Positions 33,016 to 42,478 of a stretch of DNA of 64,000 bases are shown here, piece after piece. The DNA comes from Hanstruepera neustonica (GTDB lineage: Bacteria > Bacteroidota > Bacteroidia > Flavobacteriales > Flavobacteriaceae), in the NCBI RefSeq assembly GCF_002895005.1, contig NZ_POWF01000010.1, positions 1 to 64,000 of the forward strand. Direction: 5' to 3'. The notes under the pieces were generated by a model. It saw only the letters and a list, made by a program, of their open reading frames with translations, had not been told where the DNA came from and made no database searches. The translations under genes were made by a program, and so were the position numbers. Position 1 is the first letter of the stretch. Each line of letters begins with the position of its first letter.

Positions 33016-33678
33016 ATGCTTACAAAATCCGAAAGACTCTTTGCCATATTGTTTTGCCTAGTGCTCATTTTTGAAATGTACACGGCAATGGAGGCACCTA
33101 TACTCCATTATTTTGCGAAACCAGCTATATTAATCTCATTAATTTCGTTTTATGTGTTTCAAAGCCAACATATAGAAGCCCATATTCGTAAATTAACCTT
33201 GGGTGCTTTGGTGTTTTCACTGTTAGGTGATATCCTTTTGATGTTTGTTGACCAATCTCCCCATTTTTTTACTGCTGGATTGGTATCATTTTTAACGGCA
33301 CATGTATTGTATATTTTAGTGTTTTTAAAGGCTCGAAATCGGGCAAAAAATCCCTGGTTATTTTTAACTATTCTAATAGTCTATGGCAGTTCCCTATTTT
33401 ATGTGTTAAAGGATCATTTGGGAGTGATGCTTTTACCGGTATTTTTTTATATGCTGGTTATTTTAACCATGGCAACTTCAGCATTTTTACGAAAGGGTAG
33501 TGTGAGAGTATTAAGCTATAATTTGGTGCTAACGGGTGCTATTTTATTTTTAATTTCGGACAGTTTATTGGCTGTAAACAAATTTTATGAGCCTTTGGCA
33601 TATTCGAATATAAGTATTATGTTTACATATGCTTTTGCACAGCTTTTTATCGTTTTTGGGCTCCTAAAACAGCAATAG
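33016..33678 (+). CDS. Lysoplasmalogenase-like (YhhN family) membrane protein
   Basis: About 220 residues from the ATG at 33016, with seven to eight membrane helices. The family segment is visible in YFAKPAILISLISFY, LGALVFSLLGDILLMF and FLISDSLLAVNKF, matching the YhhN/TMEM86 family whose eukaryotic member hydrolyses the vinyl-ether bond of lysoplasmalogen. Activity in bacteria is less certain. The conserved aspartates (GDILL, SDSLL) are kept. It stands alone between two minus-strand genes. Confidence 0.85.
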   Translation: MLTKSERLFAILFCLVLIFEMYTAMEAPILHYFAKPAILISLISFYVFQSQHIEAHIRKLTLGALVFSLLGDILLMFVDQSPHFFTAGLVSFLTAHVLYILVFLKARNRAKNPWLFLTILIVYGSSLFYVLKDHLGVMLLPVFFYMLVILTMATSAFLRKGSVRVLSYNLVLTGAILFLISDSLLAVNKFYEPLAYSNISIMFTYAFAQLFIVFGLLKQQ

Positions 33679-33743
33679 ATTTTATTTATAGTTAATATTT
33701 TTGTAATTAATAATCAATTACTTAAATATATTTTATTAAACCA

Positions 33744-35021
33744 TCAGTTTACTTTATTGAAAGGACGAATAATTAAGCGTGCTGCCTTGTCAAAATTGAT
33801 GTAATTATACACCCAATTAAAGAAAACCACTACTCGATTTCGAAATCCAACGAGCGCCATGAGGTGAATGAACATCCAAACGAACCACGCAAAAAATCCG
33901 GCGAATTTAACACGGCTTAAATCGACAACAGCTTTATTTCTTCCGATGGTGGCCATGGAACCTTTATCGTTATATTTGAATTTTCGCATAGGCTTTTTAG
34001 CAAGCAATTTTAAGATGTTTTTACCCAATAATTGCCCTTGCTGAATAGCCGGTTGCGCGACCTGTGGATGACCCTTTGGATAAGCCTCGGTTTCCATGTA
34101 AGCAATGTCTCCTAAAGCAAAAATATTTCGGCAACCATCCACTTGGTTATAAGCATTAACCTTGTACCGATTAGAACGCTCGATTAACACATCGGCTGAT
34201 AAACCATTTACGGGACTTCCGGTAACACCAGCTGCCCAAATAAGGGTTTCGGACTCTAATTCCAAATTGGAATTGGTTTCCACTGTTTTACCATCATAAT
34301 CCTTGACTAACGTATTGCAATGGACATGCACGCCCAATTTCTTCAGAAACATTTCAGCTTTTCTGGAAGCATGCTCACTCATAGGTGGCAACAATCGATC
34401 AGCACCTTCCAATAAGTGAATTTGCATATCGCTGGCATTTAAATCCCTGTAATCACGAGGAACAATATGATTTTTGAGCTCCGCAATGGCACCTGCCAGT
34501 TCCACTCCTGTTGGCCCACCTCCTACTATGACGAAGTTTAGAAATGCCTTCCGGTCTTCATCACTTTTAGCAATCGTAGCCTTTTCGAGGTTTTGCAAAA
34601 TCAAACTTCGAATATTCAAAGCCTGCGGCACGGTTTTCATAGGCATACTATTGGCCTCCACATCCTTATTACCAAAAAAATTGGTTTTGGTACCAGTAGC
34701 CAACACCAAATAGTCATAGGTCAGATTACCAATAGAGGTTTGAATTTCGCTCTTATCTGGATTAATCTCCTGAACTTCTGCTAACCTAAAAAAAATATTT
34801 CTTGATTTTTTAATAATTTTCCGAAGCGGATAGGCAATGGAATCGGGCTCTAAACCCGAACTAGATACCTGATATAACAAGGGCTGAAATGTGTGATAAT
34901 TGTGTTTGTCAATCAGAACAACCTGAATCGGTTTGTTTTTGAGTGCTTTAGCCAAATTAATGCCGGCGAAACCGCCACCAACTATGACCATTCTTGGTAA
35001 TTCAGACTCGGGAATATTCAT
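33744..35021 (-). CDS. ndh: Type II NADH dehydrogenase (NDH-2)
   Basis: A 425-residue flavoprotein that oxidises NADH and passes electrons to the quinone pool without pumping protons. The FAD-binding motif VIVGGGFAGINLAKAL is at the N-terminus, the NADH-binding motif VIVGGGPTGVELAGAI is near 163-178, and FALGDIA with the C-terminal Q-site region AQPAIQQGQ follows. The C-terminus holds a hydrophobic/amphipathic tail (WFVWMFIHLMALVGFRNR) that anchors it to the inner membrane. A -7 element lies upstream (35046-35053, minus). Confidence 0.9.
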   Translation of the reverse strand: MNIPESELPRMVIVGGGFAGINLAKALKNKPIQVVLIDKHNYHTFQPLLYQVSSSGLEPDSIAYPLRKIIKKSRNIFFRLAEVQEINPDKSEIQTSIGNLTYDYLVLATGTKTNFFGNKDVEANSMPMKTVPQALNIRSLILQNLEKATIAKSDEDRKAFLNFVIVGGGPTGVELAGAIAELKNHIVPRDYRDLNASDMQIHLLEGADRLLPPMSEHASRKAEMFLKKLGVHVHCNTLVKDYDGKTVETNSNLELESETLIWAAGVTGSPVNGLSADVLIERSNRYKVNAYNQVDGCRNIFALGDIAYMETEAYPKGHPQVAQPAIQQGQLLGKNILKLLAKKPMRKFKYNDKGSMATIGRNKAVVDLSRVKFAGFFAWFVWMFIHLMALVGFRNRVVVFFNWVYNYINFDKAARLIIRPFNKVN

Positions 35022-35045
35022 AGTGTTTGTAAGAAAAATGTATCA

Positions 35046-35053
35046 CAAAGATA
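35046..35053 (-). promoter_or_regulatory. -7 promoter element of ndh
   Basis: On the minus strand the sequence reads TATCTTTG, matching TAnnTTTG, about 25 nt before the ATG. No good -33 element is seen at the expected distance, so the call rests on the -7 box. Confidence 0.45.
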
Positions 35054-35149
35054 CGACATCCCAATCTGAAAGACTATTTTTGAACAAAAATTCAAAAGCT
35101 TGTAACATTTTCATATTAATGCTACAAATAGAGTAACTAAACAACCGAT

Positions 35150-35644
35150 TTGAGCGAAGAATTAGAACATAGTTTTATCGAGCAATTAGAACAGCATCAA
35201 AATATTGTACATAAGGTTTGCAGACTTTACACCAATAATCAAGATGCTCACAACGATTTGTTTCAGGAAATAACCATACAGCTTTGGAAAGCATATCCCA
35301 AGTTTCGTGGTGAAGCGAAATTTAGCACCTGGATGTATCGTGTAGGATTGAATACCGCTATTACGCTTTACAGAAAAAAGAAACGTCGCATTAACACCGA
35401 AGCTTTTGATGCCTTTGAATTTAAAATTAAAAGTGAGGAATATGATGACACCGAAGAACAGCAATTAAAACTGCTATATCAAGCGGTACATCAGTTAAAC
35501 GACATTGAAAAAGCCCTTGTGTTCCTGTATTTGGAAGATAAGAGCTATCGAGAAATAAGTGAAACTATGGGTATCAGTGAGGTGAATGCCAGAGTGAAGA
35601 TGAACCGGGTGAAAACCAAACTAAAAACCATACTAAATCCGTAA
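35150..35644 (+). CDS. RNA polymerase ECF sigma factor
   Basis: A 164-residue sigma-70 factor of the ECF type. Region 2 spans about 15-85 (LFQEITIQLWKAYPKFRG, with the FSTWMYRVGLNTAI segment), region 4 about 105-160 (LVFLYLEDKSYREISETMG then INVNARVKMNRVKTKLK-like helices). The start is TTG at 35150; no nearer ATG fits. It is followed 4 nt later by a two- to four-helix membrane protein that may be its anti-sigma partner. Confidence 0.9.
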   Translation: MSEELEHSFIEQLEQHQNIVHKVCRLYTNNQDAHNDLFQEITIQLWKAYPKFRGEAKFSTWMYRVGLNTAITLYRKKKRRINTEAFDAFEFKIKSEEYDDTEEQQLKLLYQAVHQLNDIEKALVFLYLEDKSYREISETMGISEVNARVKMNRVKTKLKTILNP

Positions 35645-35648
35645 GATT

Positions 35649-36290
35649 ATGGATGAATTAGATTTATTAAAGAAAGACTGGCAAAAATCGGATGACCGCT
35701 ATCCGAAGCTGTCCTATAATGACCTTTACAAAATGATTTTAAGGAAATCATCATCTATTGTAAAGTGGATTTTTATCATCAGCATCCTGGAGTTTGTTTT
35801 TTGGTTGGGTATATCCTTTATTCTCAAGGACAACAAGAGCATGGAACGTTTTAACGAGTACAATGCCGATGCCATTTTAATTCCATTAGCGATTCTGGGT
35901 TATATTGTTTTGGCGTATTTCTTCTATTTGTTCTTTAAAAATTATCGTACTATTTCAGTAACTGATAACGCCAAACGTTTGATGGAGAATATTCTGAAAA
36001 CACGACGTACTGTCAAACATTATGTAGCCTTTAATCTAGGCTATCTGATTGTATCGGTTATTGTGGTGTTATTTATTGAGTTTAAACAAGACCCTCAAAT
36101 AATTTCTCAAGTACAACAAGCAGCAGCTGATGGTGAAATGTTTAAGTTTTATGCTGTATTTATCCTAACAACGATGCTATTCCTAGCTATTGCCATTGGC
36201 GTATTACTCCTGTTCTACTGGCTGGTTTATGGTATTTTACTAGGAAGACTTAATAAAAATTACAAGGAACTTCAAAAAATGGAAGTTTAA
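35649..36290 (+). CDS. Membrane protein paired with the ECF sigma factor
   Basis: A 213-residue protein with a soluble N-terminus (MDELDLLKKDWQKSDDRYPKLS, a common start in proteins next to ECF sigma factors) and four hydrophobic helices (about 38-58, 74-97, 124-145, 166-198). It follows the sigma gene by 4 nt. By position it may regulate the sigma factor, but it lacks a recognisable zinc anti-sigma motif, so I keep the function open. Confidence 0.75.
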   Translation: MDELDLLKKDWQKSDDRYPKLSYNDLYKMILRKSSSIVKWIFIISILEFVFWLGISFILKDNKSMERFNEYNADAILIPLAILGYIVLAYFFYLFFKNYRTISVTDNAKRLMENILKTRRTVKHYVAFNLGYLIVSVIVVLFIEFKQDPQIISQVQQAAADGEMFKFYAVFILTTMLFLAIAIGVLLLFYWLVYGILLGRLNKNYKELQKMEV

Positions 36291-36291
36291 T

Positions 36292-37107
36292 TTATGAGGT
36301 CTTTTCTGGACGCCATGCCCTTTGTTTGTTGAGTGCTTCTTGAGCTTCAATTTCTTCTTGTGGAATAACTTTCAGAAATGATGGATGCTGCTCAATGGCA
36401 TACTCTATTTTTTCTACAATTTCAGCAACCGACTCGTTTTTGTAATCAATCTGCAACGGTTCTTTTATTTCCATGGATTGCAGAATATTTTTCTTTTTAA
36501 TACGCAGCCCTTTTTTATCAAAGGACCTTCTGAAACCATCAATAACAATTGGCACTACAATAGGATTGTATTTTTTGATAATATGAGCTGTACCTTTTCT
36601 TATAGGTTTAAAAGGCGTGGTTGTACCTTGAGGAAAAGTCACTACCCAACCATCGTTAAGTGCCTTACCAATATTGGATATATCGCTCATTTTTACTTGA
36701 CGGTTCACATCTTTCCCTTCTGCCCTCCAAGTACGCTCAATACTGACAGACCCTACATACGCCAAAATCTTAGGCAACAACCCAGCTTTCATAGTTTCCT
36801 TGGCAGCTACATAATAAATATTCAACTTTGGATTCCATAAATAGCCAATACCTTTAATAGAATCCTCGCGATTGCTCAAACTGGCATTGAACACATGGAA
36901 CATAGCTACCACATCGGCAAAATAAGTTTGGTGATTGGAAATAAACAGGACATTTCTATCTGGCAGACTTCTAATAATTTCAGATCCGTCAATCTGCAAC
37001 TCATTAAATCCTCTAAACCGCCTGTGGGTAGCCGCTCCCAGAATTCTGATGAGCCACTTTTTTATGAATAATATATGTCCAAAAGGATTTTTTTTAAACA
37101 ATCCCAT
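36292..37107 (-). CDS. 1-acyl-glycerol-3-phosphate acyltransferase-like protein (PlsC family)
   Basis: A 271-residue acyltransferase. The catalytic segment is SNHQTYFADVV, where His and Asp are separated by five residues rather than the usual four (HX4D); motif III appears as FPQGTTTPF in place of FPEGTR. The central beta-alpha fold and the PIVVPIVIDG motif fit PlsC-type enzymes that acylate lysophospholipids or related lipids. Its acceptor may therefore differ from classical PlsC. It faces the sigma-factor operon, one base apart at the stops. Confidence 0.8.
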   Translation of the reverse strand: MGLFKKNPFGHILFIKKWLIRILGAATHRRFRGFNELQIDGSEIIRSLPDRNVLFISNHQTYFADVVAMFHVFNASLSNREDSIKGIGYLWNPKLNIYYVAAKETMKAGLLPKILAYVGSVSIERTWRAEGKDVNRQVKMSDISNIGKALNDGWVVTFPQGTTTPFKPIRKGTAHIIKKYNPIVVPIVIDGFRRSFDKKGLRIKKKNILQSMEIKEPLQIDYKNESVAEIVEKIEYAIEQHPSFLKVIPQEEIEAQEALNKQRAWRPEKTS

Positions 37108-37157
37108 GCATTAATGTCCTTGATAGTTGAGAATACAAATGTAATAAAACTGATAGT

Positions 37158-37799
37158 TTACAACAGTTCTTTTAACAAGTCTTTTATTTCACTTAACATC
37201 ATAGCCGTGGCTCCCCAAACAATATGATCATTCAGTTTAAAGGCTGGGACCTCAACGTTGAGCTTATAAGATGTTGATACGCTTTTGGTTACCACGTTCC
37301 TATCGTCAATAAAATCTATTAAAGAAACCTCCAGAATGTCTTCAACCTCCTCATCCTGTTTTTTAAACATTGGTGTTTGCCTGGCAAACCCCATAAAAGG
37401 CTGCACATAAAAATTACTAGGCGGAATATACACTTGTGTTAATTGCTTCAAAACTGTGATTTCTTTTGGGTGTACCCCAATTTCTTCATGGGTTTCCCTA
37501 ATAGCTGCTTCCATGAGATCTTTGTCAGTAGGCTCCAACTTACCTCCCGGAAATCCCACTTGGGCAGAATGTACACCTTTGTAGGTTTTTCGGAGTATCA
37601 AGGCCAATTTAGTCAACTGCTCACTATCTGGATAAAACAAAGCCATGACACCAGCTTGCTTGGCACGTGTCATGTTTTCCTTTTGTAATGCCTGCAATTT
37701 CTCACGGAATGGCGGAGACATTTTAAACTGCGATGCTTCCGCTGGTAGCGGGATATTTTCTATTTTTGAGACTGAACTTAAAAACACCTTGAAATCCAT
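37158..37799 (-). CDS. NUDIX hydrolase, CoA pyrophosphatase type
   Basis: A 213-residue protein. The NUDIX box is GGKLEPTDKDLMEAAI followed by RETHEEIGV, preceded by the SAQVGFPGG element found in CoA/acyl-CoA diphosphatases (NudL/YeaB type). It would cleave CoA or a related dinucleotide to 3',5'-ADP and phosphopantetheine. Its start is 2 bp from that of the divergent cyclophilin gene, so their promoters must overlap the coding ends. Confidence 0.85.
   Translation of the reverse strand: MDFKVFLSSVSKIENIPLPAEASQFKMSPPFREKLQALQKENMTRAKQAGVMALFYPDSEQLTKLALILRKTYKGVHSAQVGFPGGKLEPTDKDLMEAAIRETHEEIGVHPKEITVLKQLTQVYIPPSNFYVQPFMGFARQTPMFKKQDEEVEDILEVSLIDFIDDRNVVTKSVSTSYKLNVEVPAFKLNDHIVWGATAMMLSEIKDLLKELL
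37761..37768 (+). promoter_or_regulatory. Possible -7 promoter element of the cyclophilin gene
   Basis: TATTTTTG fits TAnnTTTG and lies about 33 nt before the ATG at 37802, inside the 5' end of the divergent NUDIX gene. No good -33 element is seen, so the call is weak. Confidence 0.35.
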
Positions 37800-37801
37800 C
37801 T

Positions 37802-38506
37802 ATGAAACGTATCCTTTTAATTTGTTTTTCTATAATACTAATAGGCTGTGAAGATAAGAAATCTGCCATAAAAAAAACACCCGAACAACCCATTCAAAAA
37901 ACCAAAAAAGAGCCTGTAAAAAAAGATTCAGTTATTAAGAAAGAACCGGAATTTCCTTTTTTAACAGACGATAATGCCATGGAGTTCTTTTTGGAGTATG
38001 AGAAGGATAACAAAGAAAACAAGGTGCGTATCACCACTCGTTTTGGAGAAATAGAAGTCCTACTTTACGATACGACCAAGTTCCATCGGGCTAATTTTAT
38101 TTATCTCACCAAACGCGGTTATTTTGATAAAACACAATTTTACAGAGTCGTCAATAACTTTATTATTCAAGCTGGCAACACGGATGATCCGAAAGTGAAA
38201 CGCAAGCGCAATCGAATAGGTCACTATTTATTACCACCTGACACCAAGCGTGGTTATACCCATCGCCGAGGTGTTTTAAGTATGCCCAGTAGTGAAATAG
38301 AAAACGCCTATAAATTAGCTTCGCCTTATGAGTTCTTTATTGTTCAGGCTGAACAGGGTGCGCATCATCTAGATGGTGAATACACGATTTTTGGTGAGGT
38401 TACCAAAGGCATGGACGTGGTAGATGAGATAGCCTCCCAAAAAACTGACAAGGGCGAATGGCCTTTGAATAATATTTATATTAAAAAGGTTGAGATAATC
38501 AAGTAG
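37802..38506 (+). CDS. Cyclophilin-type peptidyl-prolyl isomerase lipoprotein
   Basis: A 234-residue lipoprotein (IILIGC, lipid Cys near 17). A Lys/Pro/Glu-rich linker precedes the cyclophilin domain (about 68-232): VRITTRFGEIEVLLYDTT, FYRVVNNFIIQAGNTDD and the end GMDVVDEIASQKTD. It should catalyse proline cis-trans isomerisation of proteins in the periplasm. The insert DPKVKRKRNRIGHYLLPP is typical of bacteroidetal lipoprotein cyclophilins. Single gene; converges with the TRIC gene. Confidence 0.9.
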   Translation: MKRILLICFSIILIGCEDKKSAIKKTPEQPIQKTKKEPVKKDSVIKKEPEFPFLTDDNAMEFFLEYEKDNKENKVRITTRFGEIEVLLYDTTKFHRANFIYLTKRGYFDKTQFYRVVNNFIIQAGNTDDPKVKRKRNRIGHYLLPPDTKRGYTHRRGVLSMPSSEIENAYKLASPYEFFIVQAEQGAHHLDGEYTIFGEVTKGMDVVDEIASQKTDKGEWPLNNIYIKKVEIIK

Positions 38507-38510
38507 GACA

Positions 38511-39116
38511 CTAATCCTCTTTATACAAACTTGGTAAGCTGATTTTAAATCGTACAGCAATCAATCGCGTGGCAATAACCACCAACCCTGAAATAATAAA
38601 AACCACATTGTTATCTATGGGTAATTTTTTAATTAAAAAATAAGAGAGTCCGCCTAAAATACAGGCTGTAGCATAAATTTCCTTCCGGAAAATGACCGGA
38701 ATTTCATTACACAAAATATCACGGATAACACCTCCAAAACACGCCGACATGGTACCCAAGGCAATGCAAATAATAGGATGCAACCCAGCCGAAATGCCTT
38801 TTTCAACACCTACTACGGTGTAAAGCCCAATACCGATGGTATCGAACAGAAATAAGGAAGTACGGAGATAATCAATTTTACTTTTAAAAAGAATGGCAAA
38901 AACAGACGACCCGATGATGACATAGGTAAATGTTAGATTTTTCATCCAGCTAACTGGTGTGTCCCCAATAAGGATATCTCGAAGCGTTCCGCCACCAACT
39001 GCAGTCACAAAAGCAATAATGAGAATTCCAAAAGGATCCATTTTTTTGCTCAAGGCTACCAACACACCCGATATGGCAAAAGCAATAGTTCCTAAAATAT
39101 CTATGGTATAAAACAT
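38511..39116 (-). CDS. TRIC-type trimeric cation channel family protein
   Basis: A 201-residue membrane protein with about seven helices in two similar halves. The family motifs are AISGVLVALSKKMDPFGIL with VTAVGGGTLRDILIGDTPV, and the second half FGGVIRDILCNEIPVIF. Prokaryotic TRIC proteins form homotrimeric K+ channels. It overlaps by 1 bp the stop of the RDD gene (39116), so the two are co-translated. Confidence 0.9.
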   Translation of the reverse strand: MFYTIDILGTIAFAISGVLVALSKKMDPFGILIIAFVTAVGGGTLRDILIGDTPVSWMKNLTFTYVIIGSSVFAILFKSKIDYLRTSLFLFDTIGIGLYTVVGVEKGISAGLHPIICIALGTMSACFGGVIRDILCNEIPVIFRKEIYATACILGGLSYFLIKKLPIDNNVVFIISGLVVIATRLIAVRFKISLPSLYKED

Positions 39117-39841
39117 TACATATTCTGGGTATAATAATTATAGTCCTTTAGAATAGTATCAATGAATTCCTTGTCAAACAATTCGGATTCTATCTGGAGG
39201 ACGCTACAAATTTTATTTCGTAAGAGGGTGAGTGTCTTAAAATCATTATTCTTTTTAGATATCTGAAAGGTTTCCTTGATGATTCTCACATCCTTATCAC
39301 TCAATTGAGTTACCGTGCTAAAAACCGGTTGATAATCATCAGTAATATCCTCTAAAATGGTACTGGTTATTTTATGCTTTTGCTTGACGCTAATAACCAC
39401 GGTTCCTGCAGCCGCATCTCCTACCCGTTGTTTTTTATCAGATAACAAAATACTCATGACACCTATGGAAGAAAAGAACATCCAGATATCCACAATACGC
39501 AACATCCACCTAACCAATAAATTATACCATTGTGTTGGGGAGCCATCGTATCGGACTACCTTAATTTTTAGAAGCATCTTCCCAATGGTTTGTCCACTAA
39601 ACAAAATATGACATAACAAGGAATAGAAAAACGCCGGCAATAAAAACAAGCCCAACATACCGCGACGTGTCCAACTATCCGTATCAAAAATAGCTGAAAC
39701 TTCTACGAGGTTTTCCACAACAAACATATAAGCCGTTAGAATGAGTCCATCAATCAAGAATGCTACAAATCGTTCGCCAACACCAATCAGTTTATAATCT
39801 AAATTAACATTTTGGGCAGTGTTAATTGCTAATTTGCTCAT
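39116..39841 (-). CDS. RDD family membrane protein
   Basis: A 241-residue protein. The RDD domain (about 15-135) is visible as VGERFVAFLIDGLILTAYM, GQTIGKMLLKIKVVR-DGSP, and RWMLRIVDIW; the Arg, Asp and Asp that name the family are present. After about residue 150 a soluble tail follows. The gene is divergent from the SpoIIM operon with starts 34 nt apart; in many Bacteroidota an RDD gene accompanies that operon. Function unknown, possibly transport. Confidence 0.85.
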   Translation of the reverse strand: MSKLAINTAQNVNLDYKLIGVGERFVAFLIDGLILTAYMFVVENLVEVSAIFDTDSWTRRGMLGLFLLPAFFYSLLCHILFSGQTIGKMLLKIKVVRYDGSPTQWYNLLVRWMLRIVDIWMFFSSIGVMSILLSDKKQRVGDAAAGTVVISVKQKHKITSTILEDITDDYQPVFSTVTQLSDKDVRIIKETFQISKKNNDFKTLTLLRNKICSVLQIESELFDKEFIDTILKDYNYYTQNM

Positions 39842-39875
39842 GGAAATGTATATTCGTTCAAATTAAATTTTTTCT

Positions 39876-40847
39876 ATGCGCGAAGCATCTTTCGTGAAGC
39901 AAAATAAGGAAAAATGGATGGTATTTGAAAAAGCATTACACAATAATGTAAAAATTAATCCTGATGACCTCGCTTCCTACTATATTCAACTAACCAACGA
40001 CCTGTCCTATGCACAGACTTACTATCCCGATAGTAAGACTTTATTGTATTTAAACTCGTTGGCATCTGAAGCGCATCAAAAAATCTATATCACCAAGCGG
40101 GAATCCAAAAACAAGATTGTATCATTTTGGAAATATGAGTTTCCACTATTTTTTAAACACTATCACAAAACGCTGCTTTATGCTTTTCTAATTTTTATGT
40201 CTGCAGTGCTTATTGGTGTCATCTCAACCTTACATGACGATAATTTTGTCAGGCTCATTCTTGGAGATGCCTATGTCAATATGACTATTGAAAATATTGA
40301 AAACGGTGAACCTATGGCCGTTTATAAAAGTGGTAGTCAAGTCGGCACGTTTTTAGGGATTACCATTAATAATATCCGAGTGGCTATCATTGCTTTTGCA
40401 TTTGGCGTGTTGTTTAGTGCTGGAACCATATATGTATTGTTTAGCAATGGTATTATGCTAGGCGCTTTTATTACCTTTTTTTACAACTATGGTATTTTAG
40501 AAAAAACATCAACTATTTGGTTACATGGCACCATTGAAATATCGGTCATCGTTATTGCTGGCTGCGCAGGTATGGTGATGGGCAATAGTTTTTTATTCCC
40601 TAAAACCTACTCCAGACGGGTGGCTTTTATGAAAGGCGCTAAAGACGGCCTTAAAATCGTGGTCAGTACCATTCCATTTTTTATCATTGCAGGATTTATT
40701 GAAGGATTTTTTACCCGTTTTGGTGAACAGATGCCGTGGATATTACGCTATGGTATTATTTTGGCATCATTGACTTTGATAATCTATTATTACGTTATAT
40801 ATCCGATTAAACTGAACAGAAACCTCAAGCTAACTAATGAATCCTAA
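39876..40847 (+). CDS. SpoIIM-family membrane protein
   Basis: A 323-residue protein with a soluble N-terminus (about 1-95) and six or so membrane helices. The SpoIIM segment is in the second half, with INNIRVAIIAFAFGVLF, GAFITFFYNYGI, and WLHGTIEISVIVIAGCAGM. In non-sporulating bacteria this family belongs to the operon with RDD, DUF4129, MoxR and DUF58. It is the first gene of that set; the start is at the ATG at 39876. It overlaps the next gene by 11 bp. Confidence 0.85.
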   Translation: MREASFVKQNKEKWMVFEKALHNNVKINPDDLASYYIQLTNDLSYAQTYYPDSKTLLYLNSLASEAHQKIYITKRESKNKIVSFWKYEFPLFFKHYHKTLLYAFLIFMSAVLIGVISTLHDDNFVRLILGDAYVNMTIENIENGEPMAVYKSGSQVGTFLGITINNIRVAIIAFAFGVLFSAGTIYVLFSNGIMLGAFITFFYNYGILEKTSTIWLHGTIEISVIVIAGCAGMVMGNSFLFPKTYSRRVAFMKGAKDGLKIVVSTIPFFIIAGFIEGFFTRFGEQMPWILRYGIILASLTLIIYYYVIYPIKLNRNLKLTNES

Positions 40848-41760
40848 ACCCTATATAGAACTGCGCACACGAAATACTTTCGGTGATATTATTAACACCT
40901 ACTTTTTATTTTTAAAGTACAATTTCAAGCATTACACCAACCTCTATTTACGGTACAATGCTATTAGTATGATTCTAACTATTATGGGATCTTACTTACT
41001 GGTTACTGGTTTTATGGGGCTGGCTAGTCGTGATTTTCGTTTTGGGATGGGTAGCAATGTGGACAACAACCTATACATTGGTTTAGGAGCTATGGTTTTA
41101 GTGTTCATTTTTGCTCTCACAGCGTTAATTAATTATGGCATTTCCAGCGCTTATATCAACGAGTATGTCAAACATGAAGGAACCGTAAATTCCAAAAATG
41201 TTTGGAATTCACTTAAAAGCAAAGTTGGTTCCATGATTTTGTTTATTCTCATTGGTATTGGAATTTATCTGGGATATCTTATAATTTCATTCATTTTGGC
41301 TTTTATACCTTTATTAGGTATGTTGGCTCAATATGCCTTAAGTTTTACCATAGGAGCTTTTTTTGGTCTTGCGTTTATTTCGCTTTTTGTTGGCAATAAA
41401 TCTGTTGGCGAAGCCTTTTCTGAAGGTTGGAATTTCACTATTAACAATTTTATACGTGTCGTATTTTATGGCTTGATTATAGGTATTTTAAACCTGATGA
41501 TCACCATGTTAATTTTATCTATTCCAGGATTTATTTTGGGGATTTATGTTTATTTCTCGGTTGAAAGTGGAGTAGAAATCTTCACAAGCACACTTGCTAC
41601 CGTGATTTTCACTCTGGGTTTTGCCATATTCCTACTATCTTTTATTTTCACACAAGCCTTATCACAACTGGCTTATGGCATTTTGTATTTTAATTTACAT
41701 GAAGAGACTTACAATATATTTTTGAGGGAACGTATTGAGGAGATTGGCGTTAATGACTAA
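40837..41760 (+). CDS. Multi-helix membrane protein of the MoxR operon
   Basis: A 307-residue protein with about six to seven hydrophobic helices (for instance 41-62, 80-105, 128-176, 205-265). The N-terminal part IELRTRNTFGDIINTYFLFLK is typical of the member that follows SpoIIM in Bacteroidota; the family is close to DUF4013/GPDP membrane-domain proteins, but I cannot name it with certainty. It overlaps both neighbours (11 bp upstream, 8 bp downstream), pointing to strict co-translation. Confidence 0.75.
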   Translation: MNPKPYIELRTRNTFGDIINTYFLFLKYNFKHYTNLYLRYNAISMILTIMGSYLLVTGFMGLASRDFRFGMGSNVDNNLYIGLGAMVLVFIFALTALINYGISSAYINEYVKHEGTVNSKNVWNSLKSKVGSMILFILIGIGIYLGYLIISFILAFIPLLGMLAQYALSFTIGAFFGLAFISLFVGNKSVGEAFSEGWNFTINNFIRVVFYGLIIGILNLMITMLILSIPGFILGIYVYFSVESGVEIFTSTLATVIFTLGFAIFLLSFIFTQALSQLAYGILYFNLHEETYNIFLRERIEEIGVND

Positions 41761-42478
41761 AACCATCAAACATATCATGATACTCGTTATTGGCTTTGTT
41801 ATTTACCCAAGCCAATCTGCATTAAGTCAAGATAGTCTAAAAACTGATTCATCCGATGTGTCCGTCTCATATTTTAAAGAAAATATCAAGGAGCGTTATG
41901 ATGACTCTGATTTTAAATACGATATCAACGATACAGGCGGTGTCAATTTGATTCAAGGTATTTTCAGAAAGTTCTTTAGGTGGCTTGGTGAAATTTTTGG
42001 TATCGATATAGACTTTATAGACTATCAAACCTTGGAATATATTGTATATGGGTTATTGGCTTTAGGCTCCATATACCTATTATTGAAATTCCTTTTGCAA
42101 TCTCCGATTCAGTCCGTTTTTAAAACAGATGAGCAAACCATTGAAAAATTTCAATATGTGGAAGAAGACATCACGGAAGTTAATTTTGATGCCTTAATAA
42201 AAAAAGCACTTAAGGACACTAATTACCGTTTAGCAACGCGCTACCTGTATTTAGCTTCCCTGAAAAAACTGACGCGTAAAAACATTATTGATTGGCATTA
42301 TGACAAGACCAATACTGATTACCTAAACGAAATTGAGGACGAAACCATAAAAGCATATTTTAAGCGTGTGTCTTACATCTATGACTATGTTTGGTATGGC
42401 GAATTCAGTATTGATGAATCCAGCTTCCTTAAAAACCAGCAGGATTTTAATAACCTAAACCAAGCTATTCATGGATAA
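41753..42478 (+). CDS. DUF4129 domain protein
   Basis: 241 residues from the ATG at 41753, with a signal peptide (about 1-25, QSALSQ), a membrane helix (about 88-108) and the DUF4129 domain at the C-terminus (about 135-235, FDALIKKALKDTNYRLATRY and YLNEIEDETIKAYFKRVS, then WYGEF). DUF4129 proteins often accompany MoxR/DUF58 genes. The start overlaps the previous stop by 8 bp, and its end overlaps the DUF4350 gene by 8 bp. Confidence 0.85.
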   Translation: MTKTIKHIMILVIGFVIYPSQSALSQDSLKTDSSDVSVSYFKENIKERYDDSDFKYDINDTGGVNLIQGIFRKFFRWLGEIFGIDIDFIDYQTLEYIVYGLLALGSIYLLLKFLLQSPIQSVFKTDEQTIEKFQYVEEDITEVNFDALIKKALKDTNYRLATRYLYLASLKKLTRKNIIDWHYDKTNTDYLNEIEDETIKAYFKRVSYIYDYVWYGEFSIDESSFLKNQQDFNNLNQAIHG

